NCBI GenBank assembly: GCA_905221605.1
Contig: CAJNDS010002569.1
Location: forward strand, 58,501 to 122,500
DNA: 64,000 nucleotides
Direction: 5' to 3'
Source of the DNA: Symbiodinium natans
Lineage: Eukaryota; Sar; Dinophyceae; Suessiales; Symbiodiniaceae
The position numbers and the translations under genes were made by a program. The notes under the pieces were generated by a model, which was not told the DNA's origin, made no database searches, and saw only the letters and a program-made list of their open reading frames with translations. Shown here one piece after another: positions 20,813-30,953 of the stretch (positions are counted from its first letter, which is position 1; each line of letters begins with the position of its first letter).

Positions 20813-22872
20813 GTTTAGGGTTTAGAGTGCAGGGTTCAGGGTTTAGGGTTCAGGGCTGAGGGTTGAGGGTTCAGGGTTTAGGGTTTAGGGTTTAGAGTTC
20901 AGGGTTCAGGGTTTAGGGTTTAGGGTTCAGGTTTCAGGGTTTAGGGTTTTGGGTTCAGGGTTTAGGGCTGAGGGTTGAGGGTTGAGGGCCTCGGAACCGG
21001 TCCCTAACACTTCCTTTCTTCCCCTGTGCCCTAAAAGCCCTAAAGCCCAAAGCCCCAAAGCTAAACCCCCTACCCCCGCCCGGAAGCCGATGACCGGATA
21101 AACCCTCTAACCCTAACCCCCTGAGGCCGTACCAACCCTAAATTCCCCAGAACACCCCAAGGCCCCAAGGCCCCAAACCCTAAACCCTAAATCCTAAACC
21201 CGAAGCCCTAAACTCTAAATCCTAAACCCGAAGCCCGAAACCCTAAACCCTAAACCCTAAACCCTAAACCCTAAACCCCATAAAATGCCCCTACACCCGA
21301 AGCCCTGAAGACTCGCGAGGACTCTACCACCAACCTGGGATCTGCAGCTCTCGCTGCAGCTTAGGGTTTAGGGTTTAGGGTTTAGGGTTTAGGGTTTAGG
21401 GTTTAGGGTTTAGGGTTTAGGGTTTAGGGTTTAGGGTTTAGGGTGGAGGGTTTAGGGATTAGGGTTTCGGGTGTAGGGTTTAGGTTGAGGCGCTGTGGCT
21501 TCGGGTTTTCAAGGTTTCAGGTTGTTTGGGGGATTTGCTTTTGTGGAGTTAGGGCTTAGAATTGATCTGTTTTCGCTGTTTAGGGTTTGAAGTTCGTTGT
21601 TGTTTCTTTTTCTTCTTTGGCGGGGAACGGGGGTCGGGGGTGGGGGGCGGGTGGGGGTCGCTACTTTGTTTAAAGTTGAAGATTTTTCGGAGGTGAGGGT
21701 TTAAAGGTTAAGGCTCTTTTAGTATTAGGGGCTTAGGGTTCAAAGCTTAGGGTTTGTGTTTGGGGTTTGGGTTAAACTGTGTAGCGGGATCCAGAACAGC
21801 ATTTACGTAATCTAAAGCGTGATCCGAAGCCCTTGACCCTAAACCCCATCAAGGTTTAGGGTTTAGGGTTTAAGGATTTAGGGCCCCCGAAGAGCCAGAC
21901 TCGGATTTGGGATGAGAAGTTTAGGGTTTAGGGTGTAGGGTTTAGGGTTTAGGGTTTGAGCCCAGCTCAATCCATGAACCCTCCCTTCATCATCCCCACT
22001 GGCGAGGTCGGCGTGCCATGCTGCAACCCTGCAAAGCTTTGGAAGTCCAGCTTTGGCGGAGACGTGGTCGGACTTTGGTGTGTAGGGGGTTTAGGGTTTA
22101 TAGGGTTTAGGATGCAGGGTTTTGGGTTTAGGGGGTTTCGGGTTTAGGGCTACGGTTTTGGACCGGGTGTAGGGTTTAAGGATATACTCGAAAATCTCGT
22201 TAGACATGAGAGGCAAGACGGGCTCAGAGATTTGGAGGTTTCGGGTTCCAGGGTGGTTAGGAGGACTTTCGTGCTTTTGCGTTTGGGGCTAAAGTTTTTT
22301 GCAGTTCGGGTCTTCTAACCTCAAACCCCCAACACATCAACTACCGTGGCTTCCCTCAACCAGACTCTGCACCTAAACCCGAAACCCTAAACCCTAAACC
22401 CTAAACCCTAAACCCGAAGCCCTCCTAAACTCTAAACCCCTAAACCCCTAAACCCCTAAACCCCTAAACCCCTAAACCCCTAAACCCCTAAACCCCTAAA
22501 CCCCTAAACCCCTAAACCCCTAAACCCCTAAACCCCTAAACCCCTAAACCCCTAAACCCCTAAACACCTAAACCCCTAAACCCCTAAACCCCTAAACCCC
22601 TAAACCCCTAAACCCCTAAACCCCTAAACCCCTAAACCCCTAAACCCCTAAACCCCTAAACCCCTAAACCCCTAAACCCCTAAGCCCTAAGCCCTAAGCC
22701 CTAAGCCCTGCCCCTTTTGTGGCGAAGACTGCGGCCGCAGCGCGTCGTGGGCCTAAGGAGTCCGGCAGATCACTGCGGCCGAAGTCCGACGTCAGCACTT
22801 CTGTCCGCACTTGCTATTTAGGGTTTAGGGTTTAGGGTTTAGGGTTTAGGGTTTAGGGTTTAGGGGTTTAGA
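20813..22872. repeat. Telomere-repeat mosaic
   Basis: TTTAGGG with many GGGTTCA variants at 20813-20985; pure TTTAGGG at 21361-21480 and 22819-22867; shorter runs at 21850-21880, 21920-21955 and 22083-22150. CCCTAAA at 21175-21285 and 22375-22430. The island 21286-21360 lies between C-rich left and G-rich right. The island 22710-22818 has the same bounds and contains a stop-free frame (AKTAAAARRGPKESGRSLRP) that may be coding. 21600-21665 is GT-rich. Confidence 0.8.
22436..22683. repeat. (CCCCTAAA)n array, 8-bp telomere variant
   Basis: About thirty nearly uninterrupted copies of the 8-bp unit CCCCTAAA (TTTAGGGG on the other strand), with a single CACCTAAA. The extra C in every unit shows that the array grew by copying one mutated unit rather than by error-free telomerase addition of the 7-bp unit. 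Confidence 0.92.
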
Positions 22873-22978
22873 CTTAGCAGCTGAGTGAGTGCACTCTACA
22901 CTTTTTGGGATACTAGAAATCCCCTATAAAACTGAAAGTGTACACTTTTGGGGGGGGCTTATGAACCCAGCAACCAAG
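22873..22978. mobile_element. Introner family 2, intergenic copy (TSD TAGA)
   Basis: It begins CTTAGCAGCTGAGTGAGTG and ends GAACCCAGCAACCAAG, flanked by TAGA on both sides (22869-22872 and 22979-22982). The interior matches the intron at 40871-40988: ACTTTTTGGGATACTA, ATCCCCTATA, ACTGAAAGTGTACACT, GGCTTATGAAC. The left duplication lies at the end of a TTTAGGG tract, so the element inserted beside or into telomere repeat. Confidence 0.85.
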
Positions 22979-22982
22979 TAGA

Positions 22983-23365
22983 GGTGACTTTACACCATTT
23001 GGGGTATGTCAGGGGTTTCAGGGGTACCGCTCTTCGAGGGAGTAGCTTCCGACCCCTTGTGCAGTCCTTCTACAACACTTCTTCAGTCAAGCCTGGTACC
23101 CGGCCTGGATTTCGGGTTCTTGGGGTGGTACGGGTGGAGCAGTTCAGGGAGTCATGCAGCTCAAGGTATCCGCTGGCCCTGAGAAGAGCTGCGAAGCTCC
23201 GCAACTCTGTGGCAACTGATATTTGTTTTTGGGGAAGGGGGGGAGGGGGGCGGGGGATTCCCGCAGCCTTCTTTGGGAGGTTGGGGCTTACATGATTTTG
23301 TTCTGTATGAGGGGCATTTGGGGGCCTCCGTGGTCAGTATGGAGTTGCACATCAGAGCAGGACTG
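22983..23365. other. Unassigned unique sequence
   Basis: This stretch is telomere-free. The frame 22948-23295 is open but begins inside the introner-like element, and its peptide has no recognisable features. A G run is at 23237-23255. I see nothing that can be named. Confidence 0.4.
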
Positions 23366-23470
23366 TTTGGGATGTTCAGCCTTTTACTAACAGTCCTTGA
23401 TAGGAACTAGGGGAGTCCTTGATAGGAACTAGGGGGTTACGGACTGTTAGTATAAGGGGAACATCCCAAA
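23366..23470. mobile_element. MITE-like element, GGGATGTTCC family, with internal duplication
   Basis: The ends are TTTGGGATGTTCAGCCTTTTACTAAC and GTTAGTATAAGGGGAACATCCCAAA, mutually inverted. The interior has a 24-bp tandem duplication (AGTCCTTGATAGGAACTAGG twice). It is non-coding. Confidence 0.78.
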
Positions 23471-24409
23471 TGGTAGTCGTCAGCCCTGGCGCGCCTCCAC
23501 GCCATTCTCCTTAAACCCTAAACCCTAAACCCTAAACCCTAAACCCTAAACCCTAAACCCTAAACCCTAAACCCTAAAACCCTAAACCCCGAAAACCTTA
23601 AAACCCCAAAAAAACCCTAAACCTTAAACCCCCCCAGAATTTCTTTTCGGTCTCAGACCATGAGGTGCCTTGCTGTTTTCCGTTCGGACATGGTGCGACG
23701 AGGACTTGGAGGCTCAACCAGTCTCCAAAAAGGAGGGTTTAGAGATGCAGTTTTGGGGTGCGTCTAGGGTTTGATGAGGGTTTGGGGTTTTGCCGGGGTT
23801 TGGGAGGGTTTGGGGGGGTTTGGGGGGGTTTGGGGTTTTGGGCTTTTGGGGTTTTGGGGTTGGGGGGTTTGGGGCTTTGGGGTTTGTAAAACCTCTAGTC
23901 TCCTAAACCCCCCACACGAGAAAGGTCACAAGCAACAATTCCCGGGTGACATGGCTTTGGGGATATCAGGGTTCACATAGCTTTGGGGGCTTAGGGGGCT
24001 TGTTGGACTAAGCCCCAAACCCCCTAAACCCTTGAACTAAAGCCTAACCTAGAGGTTTTAGGGCTTTCGTGTGGTTTGGGCCAACATGGTACCCTTTGGT
24101 AGAACTTCGGGCTTTGGGGTTTAGGGCTTAGGGGGTAAGAGTTTTAAGGGTTCAGGGGGGTTCGGGTTTTGGTGGTGCAGGGCTTTGGGGTCTTTGGAAG
24201 GTTTTGGTTTCAGGTGTCTCGCATGGGTTCTGGGTAGGCTGCCCCTGAATCCCCAAACCCAACGACCCTCAAGCCTCTTCGAAATTCAGTAGTTGAGCAG
24301 GCAGTCGAAACTCCCGAGGGCAAACCTTCAAGTCAATCAGAGCGGAGGGTCTGCGAATTTGGTACCCGAAGCCAAAACCCCAAACCCTACCAAAACCTAA
24401 ACCCCTCCG

Positions 24410-24440
<31 letters not shown>

Positions 24441-24589
24441 ACCCCAAGGCGATTTAGAAAGTGCGAAGAGACCCCAGTAGTCCATTCCACTCCGCCAGGC
24501 GGGGCCTGTTGATGAGGTGCCTTTGCAGCAACACTGAGCCCTAAACCCTAAACCCTCAGCCCTAAACCCCAAACCCTCAACCCCCAACC

Positions 24590-24635
<46 letters not shown>

Positions 24636-24916
24636 ACCCTAAACCCTAAACCCTAAACCCTAAACCCTAAACCCAAGAAGGCCTCATCTAGGAACTCTTC
24701 TCCCCCTGGGCCCAGCAAGCCTGATGAACCCTCTGAGCCCTAAACCCGAAACCCGAAACCCGAAAGCCTAAACCCTAAACCCTAAACCCTAAACCCTAAA
24801 CCCTAAACCCTAAACCCTAAACCCTAAACCCTAAACCCTAAACCCTAAACCCTAAACCCTAAACCTGGGCCCTAAAGCCCCTCACCAAAAACACTGTGCC
24901 CGGCGCCACCTACAAG
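23471..24916. repeat. Telomere-repeat mosaic with TTTGGGG and CCCTCAA variants
   Basis: CCCTAAA at 23512-23580, 24538-24675 and 24740-24865; the stretch 24580-24640 is a CCCTCAA variant array. 23770-23890 is GGTTTGGG-rich. A 31-base C run lies at 24410-24440. 23890-24360 is unassigned. No gene is supported. Confidence 0.78.
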
Positions 24917-24980
24917 GCGCTCACTGTCCTGCACCACTTCGAGGCAGCCCCGCCTGCCGCCGCGGCAGGCACGGAAGCGG
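24917..24980 (+). CDS. Candidate internal exon, unknown protein
   Basis: The acceptor is CACCTACAAG, the frame begins ALTVLHHFEAAPPAAAAGTE, and the donor is AAGCGG|GTTTGGGG at the first unit of a TTTAGGG tract. A long CCCTAAA tract ends at 24865. The peptide upstream of the AG (NTVPGATYK) is also open in this frame, so the exon could start earlier. Confidence 0.4.
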
Positions 24981-27162
24981 GTTTGGGGTTTAGGGTTTAG
25001 GTTTAGGGTTTAGGGTTTAGGGTTTAGGGTTTAGGGTTTAGGGTTTAGGGTTTAGGGTTTAGGGTTTAGGGTTTAGGGCTCTAAACCCTCTAACTTTGGG
25101 CTGCAGTAGGCTTTCGGGCACCCCTCCTGGTGCCCTGACGCTGCTGAGGGCCCGATGCCCTGGTCGAGCTCGCCACCCTCACATGGCAGCAGCAGTGGCA
25201 GGTGCCTTGTTAAGTTGGGGTTTAGGGTTTAGGGTTTAGGGTTTAGGGTTTAGGGTTTAGGGTTTAGGGTTTAGGGTTTAGGGTTTAGGGTTTAATGTTT
25301 AGGGTTTAGGGTTTAGGGTTTAGGGTTTAGGGTTTAGGTGTTAGGGTTTAGGGTTTAGGGTTTAGGTTTCAGGGAGGCTTTATTCGGATATTCGGATTCA
25401 GGACTATGATGCCAGCGGCCTGTGCTGCTGCTGTCGTCGTCGCGCGTTTGTGTCTCTGTGTGATTGTGAGAAAGAGAGAGACAGCGAGAGAGAGAGAGAG
25501 AGAGAGAGCGATAGCGAGAGAGAGAGAGAGAGTGTGTGGTGCAACTGATCAGCTGCCCTCGCAAGCGGTGGCAACTGATCATCCAAACCTTGAGCATCAG
25601 CACCAGCAAATGCACGTTCTCTCTTTGAGGGGGTTTAGCATGGTTGAGGCCATGCCACTGCTCGGGCGAACGCTATAGGGCACAAGCCAGCTGTGAGGGA
25701 GGGCTTCTGTTTGACCCCCGCAAACCCTAAAAACCCGAAAGAAACCCCAAAACCCTCTAGACTAAAGGCTCCAGACCCCCCAACCCCACCCAAAGACGCC
25801 GAAAACCATTAAAGGGTTACTCGGACCCAGAGTGGGCCCTTAGCCCCTTTCGGGTTTGGGTTCCCTGATGACACCCTTTAAACCAGAAAGGGCACCGTTC
25901 ACCGGGCACCTTTTCGTTCCTAGGCTACTCTTGGGTCACCCTACACCCGAAACCCTAAACCCTACACCCCAAACTCTAAACCCTTTCTAGTACAGCAGGT
26001 CCGGCATCTGCTGCGCTGCGTTCACGCCGCCGAGGCAAGACCCTCGCCCCCTCGCATCTGTAGGTTTTGGGGGCTCTCGAGAGGGTGTAGGGTTTAGGGT
26101 TTCGGGGTTCGGGTTAAGTCCTAAATCGAAAATTAGGTTCGGGTGGGGGGGTGGTTGCTTGGTTTGGTTGTCCTTCGTTTCGACTGCAGCAAGTCTGCTT
26201 GGCTTCCTTCAAAGGGGAATGCCAAATGCAGGCTTCTCTACAAATATTTTCCCCATCCGAGCCCCAGCTGCAAATAAATTAAAAACGAAATATACATACA
26301 TACATATATATATATACATAGCGTATGTATATATATATATATATTCTATTTCTATTTCTATATATTACTTTTGTTGATATATGTATCTAGAATCAGACCA
26401 TCCTCTAAGAGAACTGACCCTAGGATGCCGGGTCGCGTCGGCAACTGTCTGAGGGCAGTTTCATGGGCCCTGAATATGGTACCTAGCCTCCTCTTAAGGG
26501 GTTCTGATGTTGGGGCCCCCTGAAGTTGGGGGTATCTACGGGGTACCCCCTTTAAGGGCCCACACTCAGGGACCATGTATCTACCCTTAGAAGCCTTTGG
26601 GACCCTTGACGACCCTAGAGGAGGCTCAGATCCAGAGCAGGCCGCAGCGGGGCCTGGTGGCCTAGTGTACATAAGCTGAGACGTAAGCTTCTATAAGCGT
26701 AAGAGTAGTGGCCTAGTGTACATAATTTTTTAGACTTAAGCTCTTACAAGCGTAAGAGAACCCAACAGCTTCTTAGTTCAAAGCTGCGGCTATCTCTCAG
26801 GGGATTAAGACTCCTAGCCCTGAGGTTGCACCCCTGAAGGTTCCTCTTGATATACTCCTAATATGGGTTTAGGGTTTAGGGTTTAGGGTTTAGGGTTTAG
26901 GGTTTAGGGTTCCTCTTATGGCCCTTGTACCGCCTTAAGGATCTTCTAAACGGGTCCGCAAGACCAAAACCCAAGGGTGCAACCTTAAGGGTCCGAGGTG
27001 GAATCCCGAGAATCTTCCGGGAAGCATCCCTCCTAAGCCCTAAAGCCCTAAACCCTAAACCCTGAACCCTAAACCCTAAACCCTAAACCCTAAACCCTCA
27101 AGCTGCTCCTATCTTAGGGGAAGCACCCCTCCGAAGCCCTAAACCTTAAGCCGGCTGGGCAG
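24981..27162. repeat. Telomere tracts, simple repeats and unassigned sequence
   Basis: TTTAGGG at 24981-25078, 25218-25370 and 26865-26910; CCCTAAA at 27040-27098. A GA microsatellite spans 25472-25532. 26270-26375 is a TA-rich microsatellite (TACATATATATA, TTTCTATTTCTA). 26465-26590 contains the repeat signature TTTAAGGGCCCACACTCAGGGACCATGTA also seen at 13190, 18940 and 48580. No gene. Confidence 0.75.
26656..26759. repeat. 53-bp tandem duplication
   Basis: The unit GGCCTAGTGTACATAA followed by AGAC-TAAGCT and AAGCGTAAGAG occurs at 26656-26707 and 26709-26759 with scattered differences. Its role is unknown. Confidence 0.75.
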
Positions 27163-27216
27163 GAGCGGGATCAGTTGGTCAGCGAGGCCCTGCTTGAAAA
27201 CAACCAAGCCTGGGAG
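27163..27216 (+). CDS. Candidate internal exon, helical protein
   Basis: The peptide is ERDQLVSEALLENNQAWE, 18 codons, phase 0 at both ends. The acceptor is GGCTGGGCAG, and the donor GGGAG|GTTTAGGG is the first unit of the telomere tract. The island is bounded by degenerate CCCTAAA on the left. The charged helical character and exact boundaries support a real exon; the parent gene is unidentified. Confidence 0.5.
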
Positions 27217-27503
27217 GTTTAGGGTTTTACGGGTTTAGGGGTTTAGGGGTTTAGGGGTCTAAGGGGTTTAGGGTTTAGGGGTTTAGGGTTTAGGGTTTAG
27301 GGTTTGGGGTTTGGGGTTTGGGGTTTAGGGTTTAGGGACTTGTAAGGGTTGGGAGGCTGAGGTTTGCGGGTGTCGGGCATTCACGAAGTTTCAGGGTTTA
27401 GGGATTTGGGGCGGGGGGGGGGGGGGGGGGGGGGGGGTTGGACTGTTCCGGACTATGTGACAAGTTTTTTTTTATACCAGGACTTCACAGGACTTTGGGT
27501 TTC
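27217..27503. repeat. TTTAGGG tract and poly-G run
   Basis: TTTAGGG, TTTAGGGG and TTTGGGG units occupy 27217-27340. A run of 24 G lies at 27414-27437. No gene. Confidence 0.85.
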
Positions 27504-27624
27504 CTAGGTTGCACAGTAGTGCCCTTACCCCCTTCTTTTTGGGGGGGAGAGAGGTTCCCTGCTAGCCCCCTGTGAGCCAAAAAAAGGTCACCCCTTTCAA
27601 ATCCTAGCTTACTGGGCAACCTGG
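27504..27624. mobile_element. Introner family 1, diverged intergenic copy (TSD TTTC)
   Basis: It begins CTAGGTTGCACAGTAGTGCCC and ends TTACTGGGCAACCTGG, inverted with a few mismatches, flanked by TTTC on both sides (27500-27503 and 27625-27628). The interior keeps GGTTCCCT, CCAAAAAAAGGTCACCCTTT-like sequence and the right-end TTACTGG of the family. It has diverged further than the genic copies. Confidence 0.7.
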
Positions 27625-27628
27625 TTTC

Positions 27629-28633
27629 GTTTTTTTGGGTTTAGGGTTTAGGGTTTAGGGTTTAGGGTTTAGGGTTTAGGGTTTAGGGTTTAGAGTTTAG
27701 GGTTTAGGGTCTAGGGTTTAGGGTCTTTTGGAGTTGGGTGCCGGGGCTGCCAGGGTTGAGGGAAACAACAAGAGGACTCCGTGTATTGAGGGGGCATCCC
27801 CTGCCCTCGGAAGGCACCCTACAAGGCTTCTGAAATATGTGGTCTTGGGTTTTAGGGTTTAGGGGTTTAGGGTTTCGGGTTTAGGGTTTAGGGGTTTAGG
27901 GTTTAGGGGTAAAGGGTTTAGGGGTTTAGGGTCTATGGAGTCAACCCTAAACCCTAAATCCGAACCTTAAAGATCTCTGGAGGCCTTTGCGGTATTAGCA
28001 ACGTCTGCAAAACAAACCGCACACACTACCCTACGTTTGGCGTACATACGTGTAGGGCTCAGGGGTTCAGGATTTTGGGCTTACAGGGTCTAGGGTTGTC
28101 TTGTTTGAGGATTTATTAATTTAAAATTTCCCGTCATGTTCTGTGTCAGTTGCTTGTAAAGGCCACACCGTGTCCTGCCCTGCAGTCCTAGGCTTTGACC
28201 CTAAACCCTAAACCCTAAACCCTAAACCCTAAACCCTAAACCCTAAACCCTCTTCCCTTTTAACAGCAGAGCCCTGTCGAGCGGCATCCACCCAGGCGCC
28301 CCCATACTTGTCCAAGAGGTAGAGCCTGGCTTAGGGTTTAGGGTTTAGGGTTTAGGGTTTAGGGTTTAGGGTTTAGGGTTTAGGGTTTAGGGTGTAGCAC
28401 GGGTCAGCTGAACGCAATAGTGTGAAGACATGCCCACCCCAAGGCCACCCAATCACAACTCATTGCGAACCAAACCGGAGCCAGCCCAAGCCAAGCCAAC
28501 CATTCACAACTCTGTGCCCATTGATCAGACGCTGATCCCGGCGCCTTCTACGGCCACATCATTTCTGCCGTGGAACACGTGCAGGAAGATTCGCTGTAAG
28601 CGGCTTCGGCATTCGGGGGATGCCCTGCAAGAC
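27629..28633. repeat. Telomere mosaic and a possible small exon
   Basis: TTTAGGG at 27637-27725, 27845-27935 and 28333-28398; CCCTAAA at 28198-28250. The island 28251-28332 is C-left, G-right. At 28529-28592 a frame beginning after TTGATCAG reads DPGAFYGHIISAVEHVQEDS and ends at a canonical GTAAGC donor; this may be an exon of the gene continuing at 28634. Confidence 0.6.
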
Positions 28634-28983
28634 GCAGACTTCGCGGCTGATTAACTTCAAGTTCCGCGATGGGTCAGAGTCACAGCCGGCGCTGCTAGGT
28701 TTTTGGGTCAAACGGTTTTGGGTCCAGAGGAGGATTCGGTTTTCGAGCTTGGGGAATTACTCTGCCTGGCAACAGGTGGACGATCTCGTGGAAGAGCTTG
28801 CTGCAGCGGAGGCAGTGCAGTATGTTTCCATGCACAGTCCACTCCAGGATCTGGTTACAGGTTTGAGGCTTTTTAGGGTCTCGGGCTTAGGGGTAAAGAG
28901 TTCAGGGCTCAGGCTTTCGGGTTTCCTACGCAGTCACCAGTTCATCACCACTTCATGTCAGTTGCGGGGCAATCGGAGCACAG
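28634..28983 (+). CDS. Two candidate exons of an unidentified gene
   Basis: Exon one ends at 28860; exon two is 28934-28983. The frame of exon one reads TQTSRLINFKFRDGSESQ and later VDDLVEELAAAEAVQYVSMH, SPLQDLVT. Its donor is TTACAG|GTTTGAGG. The 73-bp intron (28861-28933) consists of degenerate TTTAGGG-like units and ends TTTCCTACGCAG. Joining keeps the frame (VTSSSPLHVSCGAIGAQ), and exon two ends at the canonical donor GCACAG|GTGAGG. The left boundary is uncertain: a second acceptor (TTGGGTCCAG, 28727) could begin a shorter exon, and parts of 28695-28730 look intron-like. I do not recognise the protein. Confidence 0.5.
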
Positions 28984-29271
28984 GTGAGGACATGCACAAC
29001 CAGCAGAAACTTGCCTCCCTTGCAACGCCCAAGACGGCTCATCTTAATTCGGTGGGTAGTTGCTCAAATTGAGGGTCCCTTTTTTGGATACCCATTGGAA
29101 CGCGGCAGCCTTTAAGAAAGGATCCCAAAGAGGGACCCTAACCCTAAACCCTAAACCCTAAACCCTAAACCCTAAACCCTAAACCCTAAACCCTAAACCC
29201 TAAACCCTAAACCCTAAACCCTAAACCCTAAACCCTAAATTCTCTCTTTGGGCTTTTATCGACCCGGCCAG
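28984..29271. repeat. CCCTAAA tract and flanking sequence
   Basis: 28984-29135 is unassigned and may include intron. An uninterrupted CCCTAAA tract spans 29138-29238 and is followed by a pyrimidine-rich stretch (TTCTCTCTTTGGGCTTTTATC) leading to the next candidate exon. Confidence 0.8.
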
Positions 29272-29339
29272 GCACGGCTAACGGAGAGAAATGAGGAGGC
29301 CGCCAAAGGCGAGCAGGAGCAAGAGGCAGCTGTTACAGG
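29272..29339 (+). CDS. Candidate internal exon, Glu/Ala-rich helix
   Basis: The acceptor GACCCGGCCAG follows a pyrimidine-rich stretch; the frame ARLTERNEEAAKGEQEQEAA then VT runs to a GT donor at 29340 (ACAGG|GTTC). CCCTAAA lies on the left and TTTAGGG (29361-29407) on the right. The strongly charged, helix-forming composition is protein-like. The parent gene is unidentified; it could share a gene with 30026-30130. Confidence 0.45.
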
Positions 29340-30025
29340 GTTCTTAAGGGAGGGGGGGGGTTCAGGGTTTAGGGTTTAGGGTTTTAGGTTTAGGGTTTAG
29401 GGTTTAGGGGGGGTAGGTACACGAGGAACCTTCGGGAAGCTTAGGGAGCCTTGGGGAGTACTGGGGAGTATTGGGGAACCTTGTGTTGCATACCTCCCTT
29501 TAACCGCCCTCCCTGAAGAACACTAACCCTAAACCCTTAACCCTAAACCCTAAACCGTAAACCCTATAAAACTAGTTCTTGAACGCCTTGGGGTTGAGTT
29601 TGGGGGTGGTTCAGGGTTGAGGGTTTAGGGGTCTTGGAGGGGGGTTTAGTAGGGTTTTGTAGGGTTTAGGGTTTAGGGTTTAGGGTTTAGGGTTCAGGGT
29701 TCAGGGTTTAGGGTTCAGGGTTTAGGGTTCAGGGTGACTTGGCCTTTTCTCAGGGGAGGTAGGGCCGATGGTGTCGGAACTGAGGTATCTGCGGAAAGAG
29801 GGGCGGGTTAAGTGTATGCAGAAGCCATGTGGTGGTGGGAGCCACAAAACGAAAAGCTCCAGCAGTTACCCGATTCCTCACTCGGCCCCTCGGCCTGACC
29901 CAGCATCACTTAGCAAGTGACGAAACAGAACTGAAACTCGCCCACCTCCCCTCCCCTCCCCCCCCTTCCCAAATTTCAAAAGCAAAGAAGCCTAAACCAT
30001 AAACCCTAACCCTAAACAAAAACAG
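29340..30025. repeat. Telomere tracts and unassigned sequence
   Basis: TTTAGGG at 29361-29407 and 29600-29735, CCCTAAA at 29525-29565. 29405-29515 contains a repeat (CGGGAAGCTTAGGGAGCCTT, GGGGAGTATTGGG) that recurs at 44470-44560. 29735-29990 is unassigned. Confidence 0.7.
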
Positions 30026-30130
30026 AAGAAGGCGCTCGACTACTACCGCCAGAACGAGTACGAGCTCAAAACCTGGGAGTGCGAGCGCTTGGGGGAATCT
30101 CGGAGGCAGTTCGATGCCAGGGCAGCTGGG
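30026..30130 (+). CDS. Candidate internal exon, coiled-coil-like
   Basis: It is 105 bp, 35 codons, phase 0 at both ends. The acceptor is AAACAAAAACAG; the donor is GC (GCTGGG|GCTTAGGG), the first unit of a TTTAGGG tract. The peptide begins KKALDYYRQNEYELKTWE and continues ERLGESRRQFDARAAG, clearly helical and charged. It is one of the most convincing orphan exons. The parent gene was not identified. Confidence 0.55.
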
Positions 30131-30803
30131 GCTTAGGGTTTAGGGTTTAGGGTTTAGGGTTCAGGGTTTGGGGTTTGGGGTTTAGGGTTTAGGGGATTCA
30201 AGGCTAAGGGTTCGAGGTTCAGGGTTTGGGTTGTGCAAAATCACCCCATCCCATGTGATACGAATTTATTTTCAATGTCAGGGTTGCAAAGCAATCGCCC
30301 TGTGGGTTTTCACAGTACGGGTGGGTTGATACCTGGGTTTGGGAGGTAGACGGTGGTCCCACATGGGAAGATGTGATTCTGCGGTACATTCATGGACTTA
30401 TTTCCCCGAGATAGGCCTCCCCCTCCCCCCGCACCAGTGCCCAAGAGGGGAGTGGTGGCTGGTGGGGGAGGGTTGGGTTGGCTTTGGGGTTTAGGACATT
30501 TTAGGACCGAGAAAGTTGGCACGAGCTTGATCTTGCTGCTAAGGAGGCACTGGCAGAGAGCCGCTATGCCGCTGGGCTTTGTGAATTTAGTGCTGCGGTA
30601 TGCATTGCTCAACTTTGAGGGCCCCGGCTGGTTGGCTTGTGCGGACTAAAACAGTCATTACTCTAAAAAAGGAGACGGAATACCATTCTATGGTATCGAT
30701 GGAGGGAGAGTCGACTTTAACTTCAAGGAGAGTTTGATTCTGATTCTACATAGCGATCCAGACCCTCTGCTTTCGAGTTTCTCAGCCTTTCTGTCCCTTG
30801 CAG
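30131..30803. other. Telomere tract and upstream region of the beta-helix gene
   Basis: TTTAGGG units occupy 30131-30235. The remainder is telomere-free and holds no supported gene. A pyrimidine-rich tract with AG at 30802-30803 (CTTTCTGTCCCTTGCAG) is a plausible spliced-leader trans-splice acceptor for the gene starting at 30954. Confidence 0.5.
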
Positions 30804-30945
30804 CTACAAGACACAATCTGGAGCTCGAAGACAAAGCGGCAGAGCGATAAGACAAGCTGCAAGACAACATCTGGAGCTATAAGACAGACCAGTTGATCGA
30901 TAAGGCAAGCTACAACACAAAATCTGGAGCTGTACGGCAGCCTTC
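30804..30945 (+). repeat. Three ~50-60-bp repeats in the probable 5' UTR
   Basis: The unit AAGCTACAAGACACAATCTGG and its variants (AAGCTGCAAGACAACATCTGG, AAGCTACAACACAAAATCTGG) recurs three times with intervening GATAAGAC/GATAAGGC. It lies between the probable trans-splice acceptor and the start codon, so it would be transcribed. Its function is unknown. Confidence 0.65.
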
Positions 30946-30953
30946 CAGGAACC

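Noticed and set aside
22948-23295. 115-codon frame beginning at 22948
   Set aside because: Its start lies within the family 2 introner copy and the rest lacks any recognisable protein features.
28430-28654. 74-codon frame starting at ATG 28430
   Set aside because: Low-complexity Pro/Thr/Asn composition at first, and a different frame over 28529-28592 is more protein-like and ends at a canonical GTAAGC donor.
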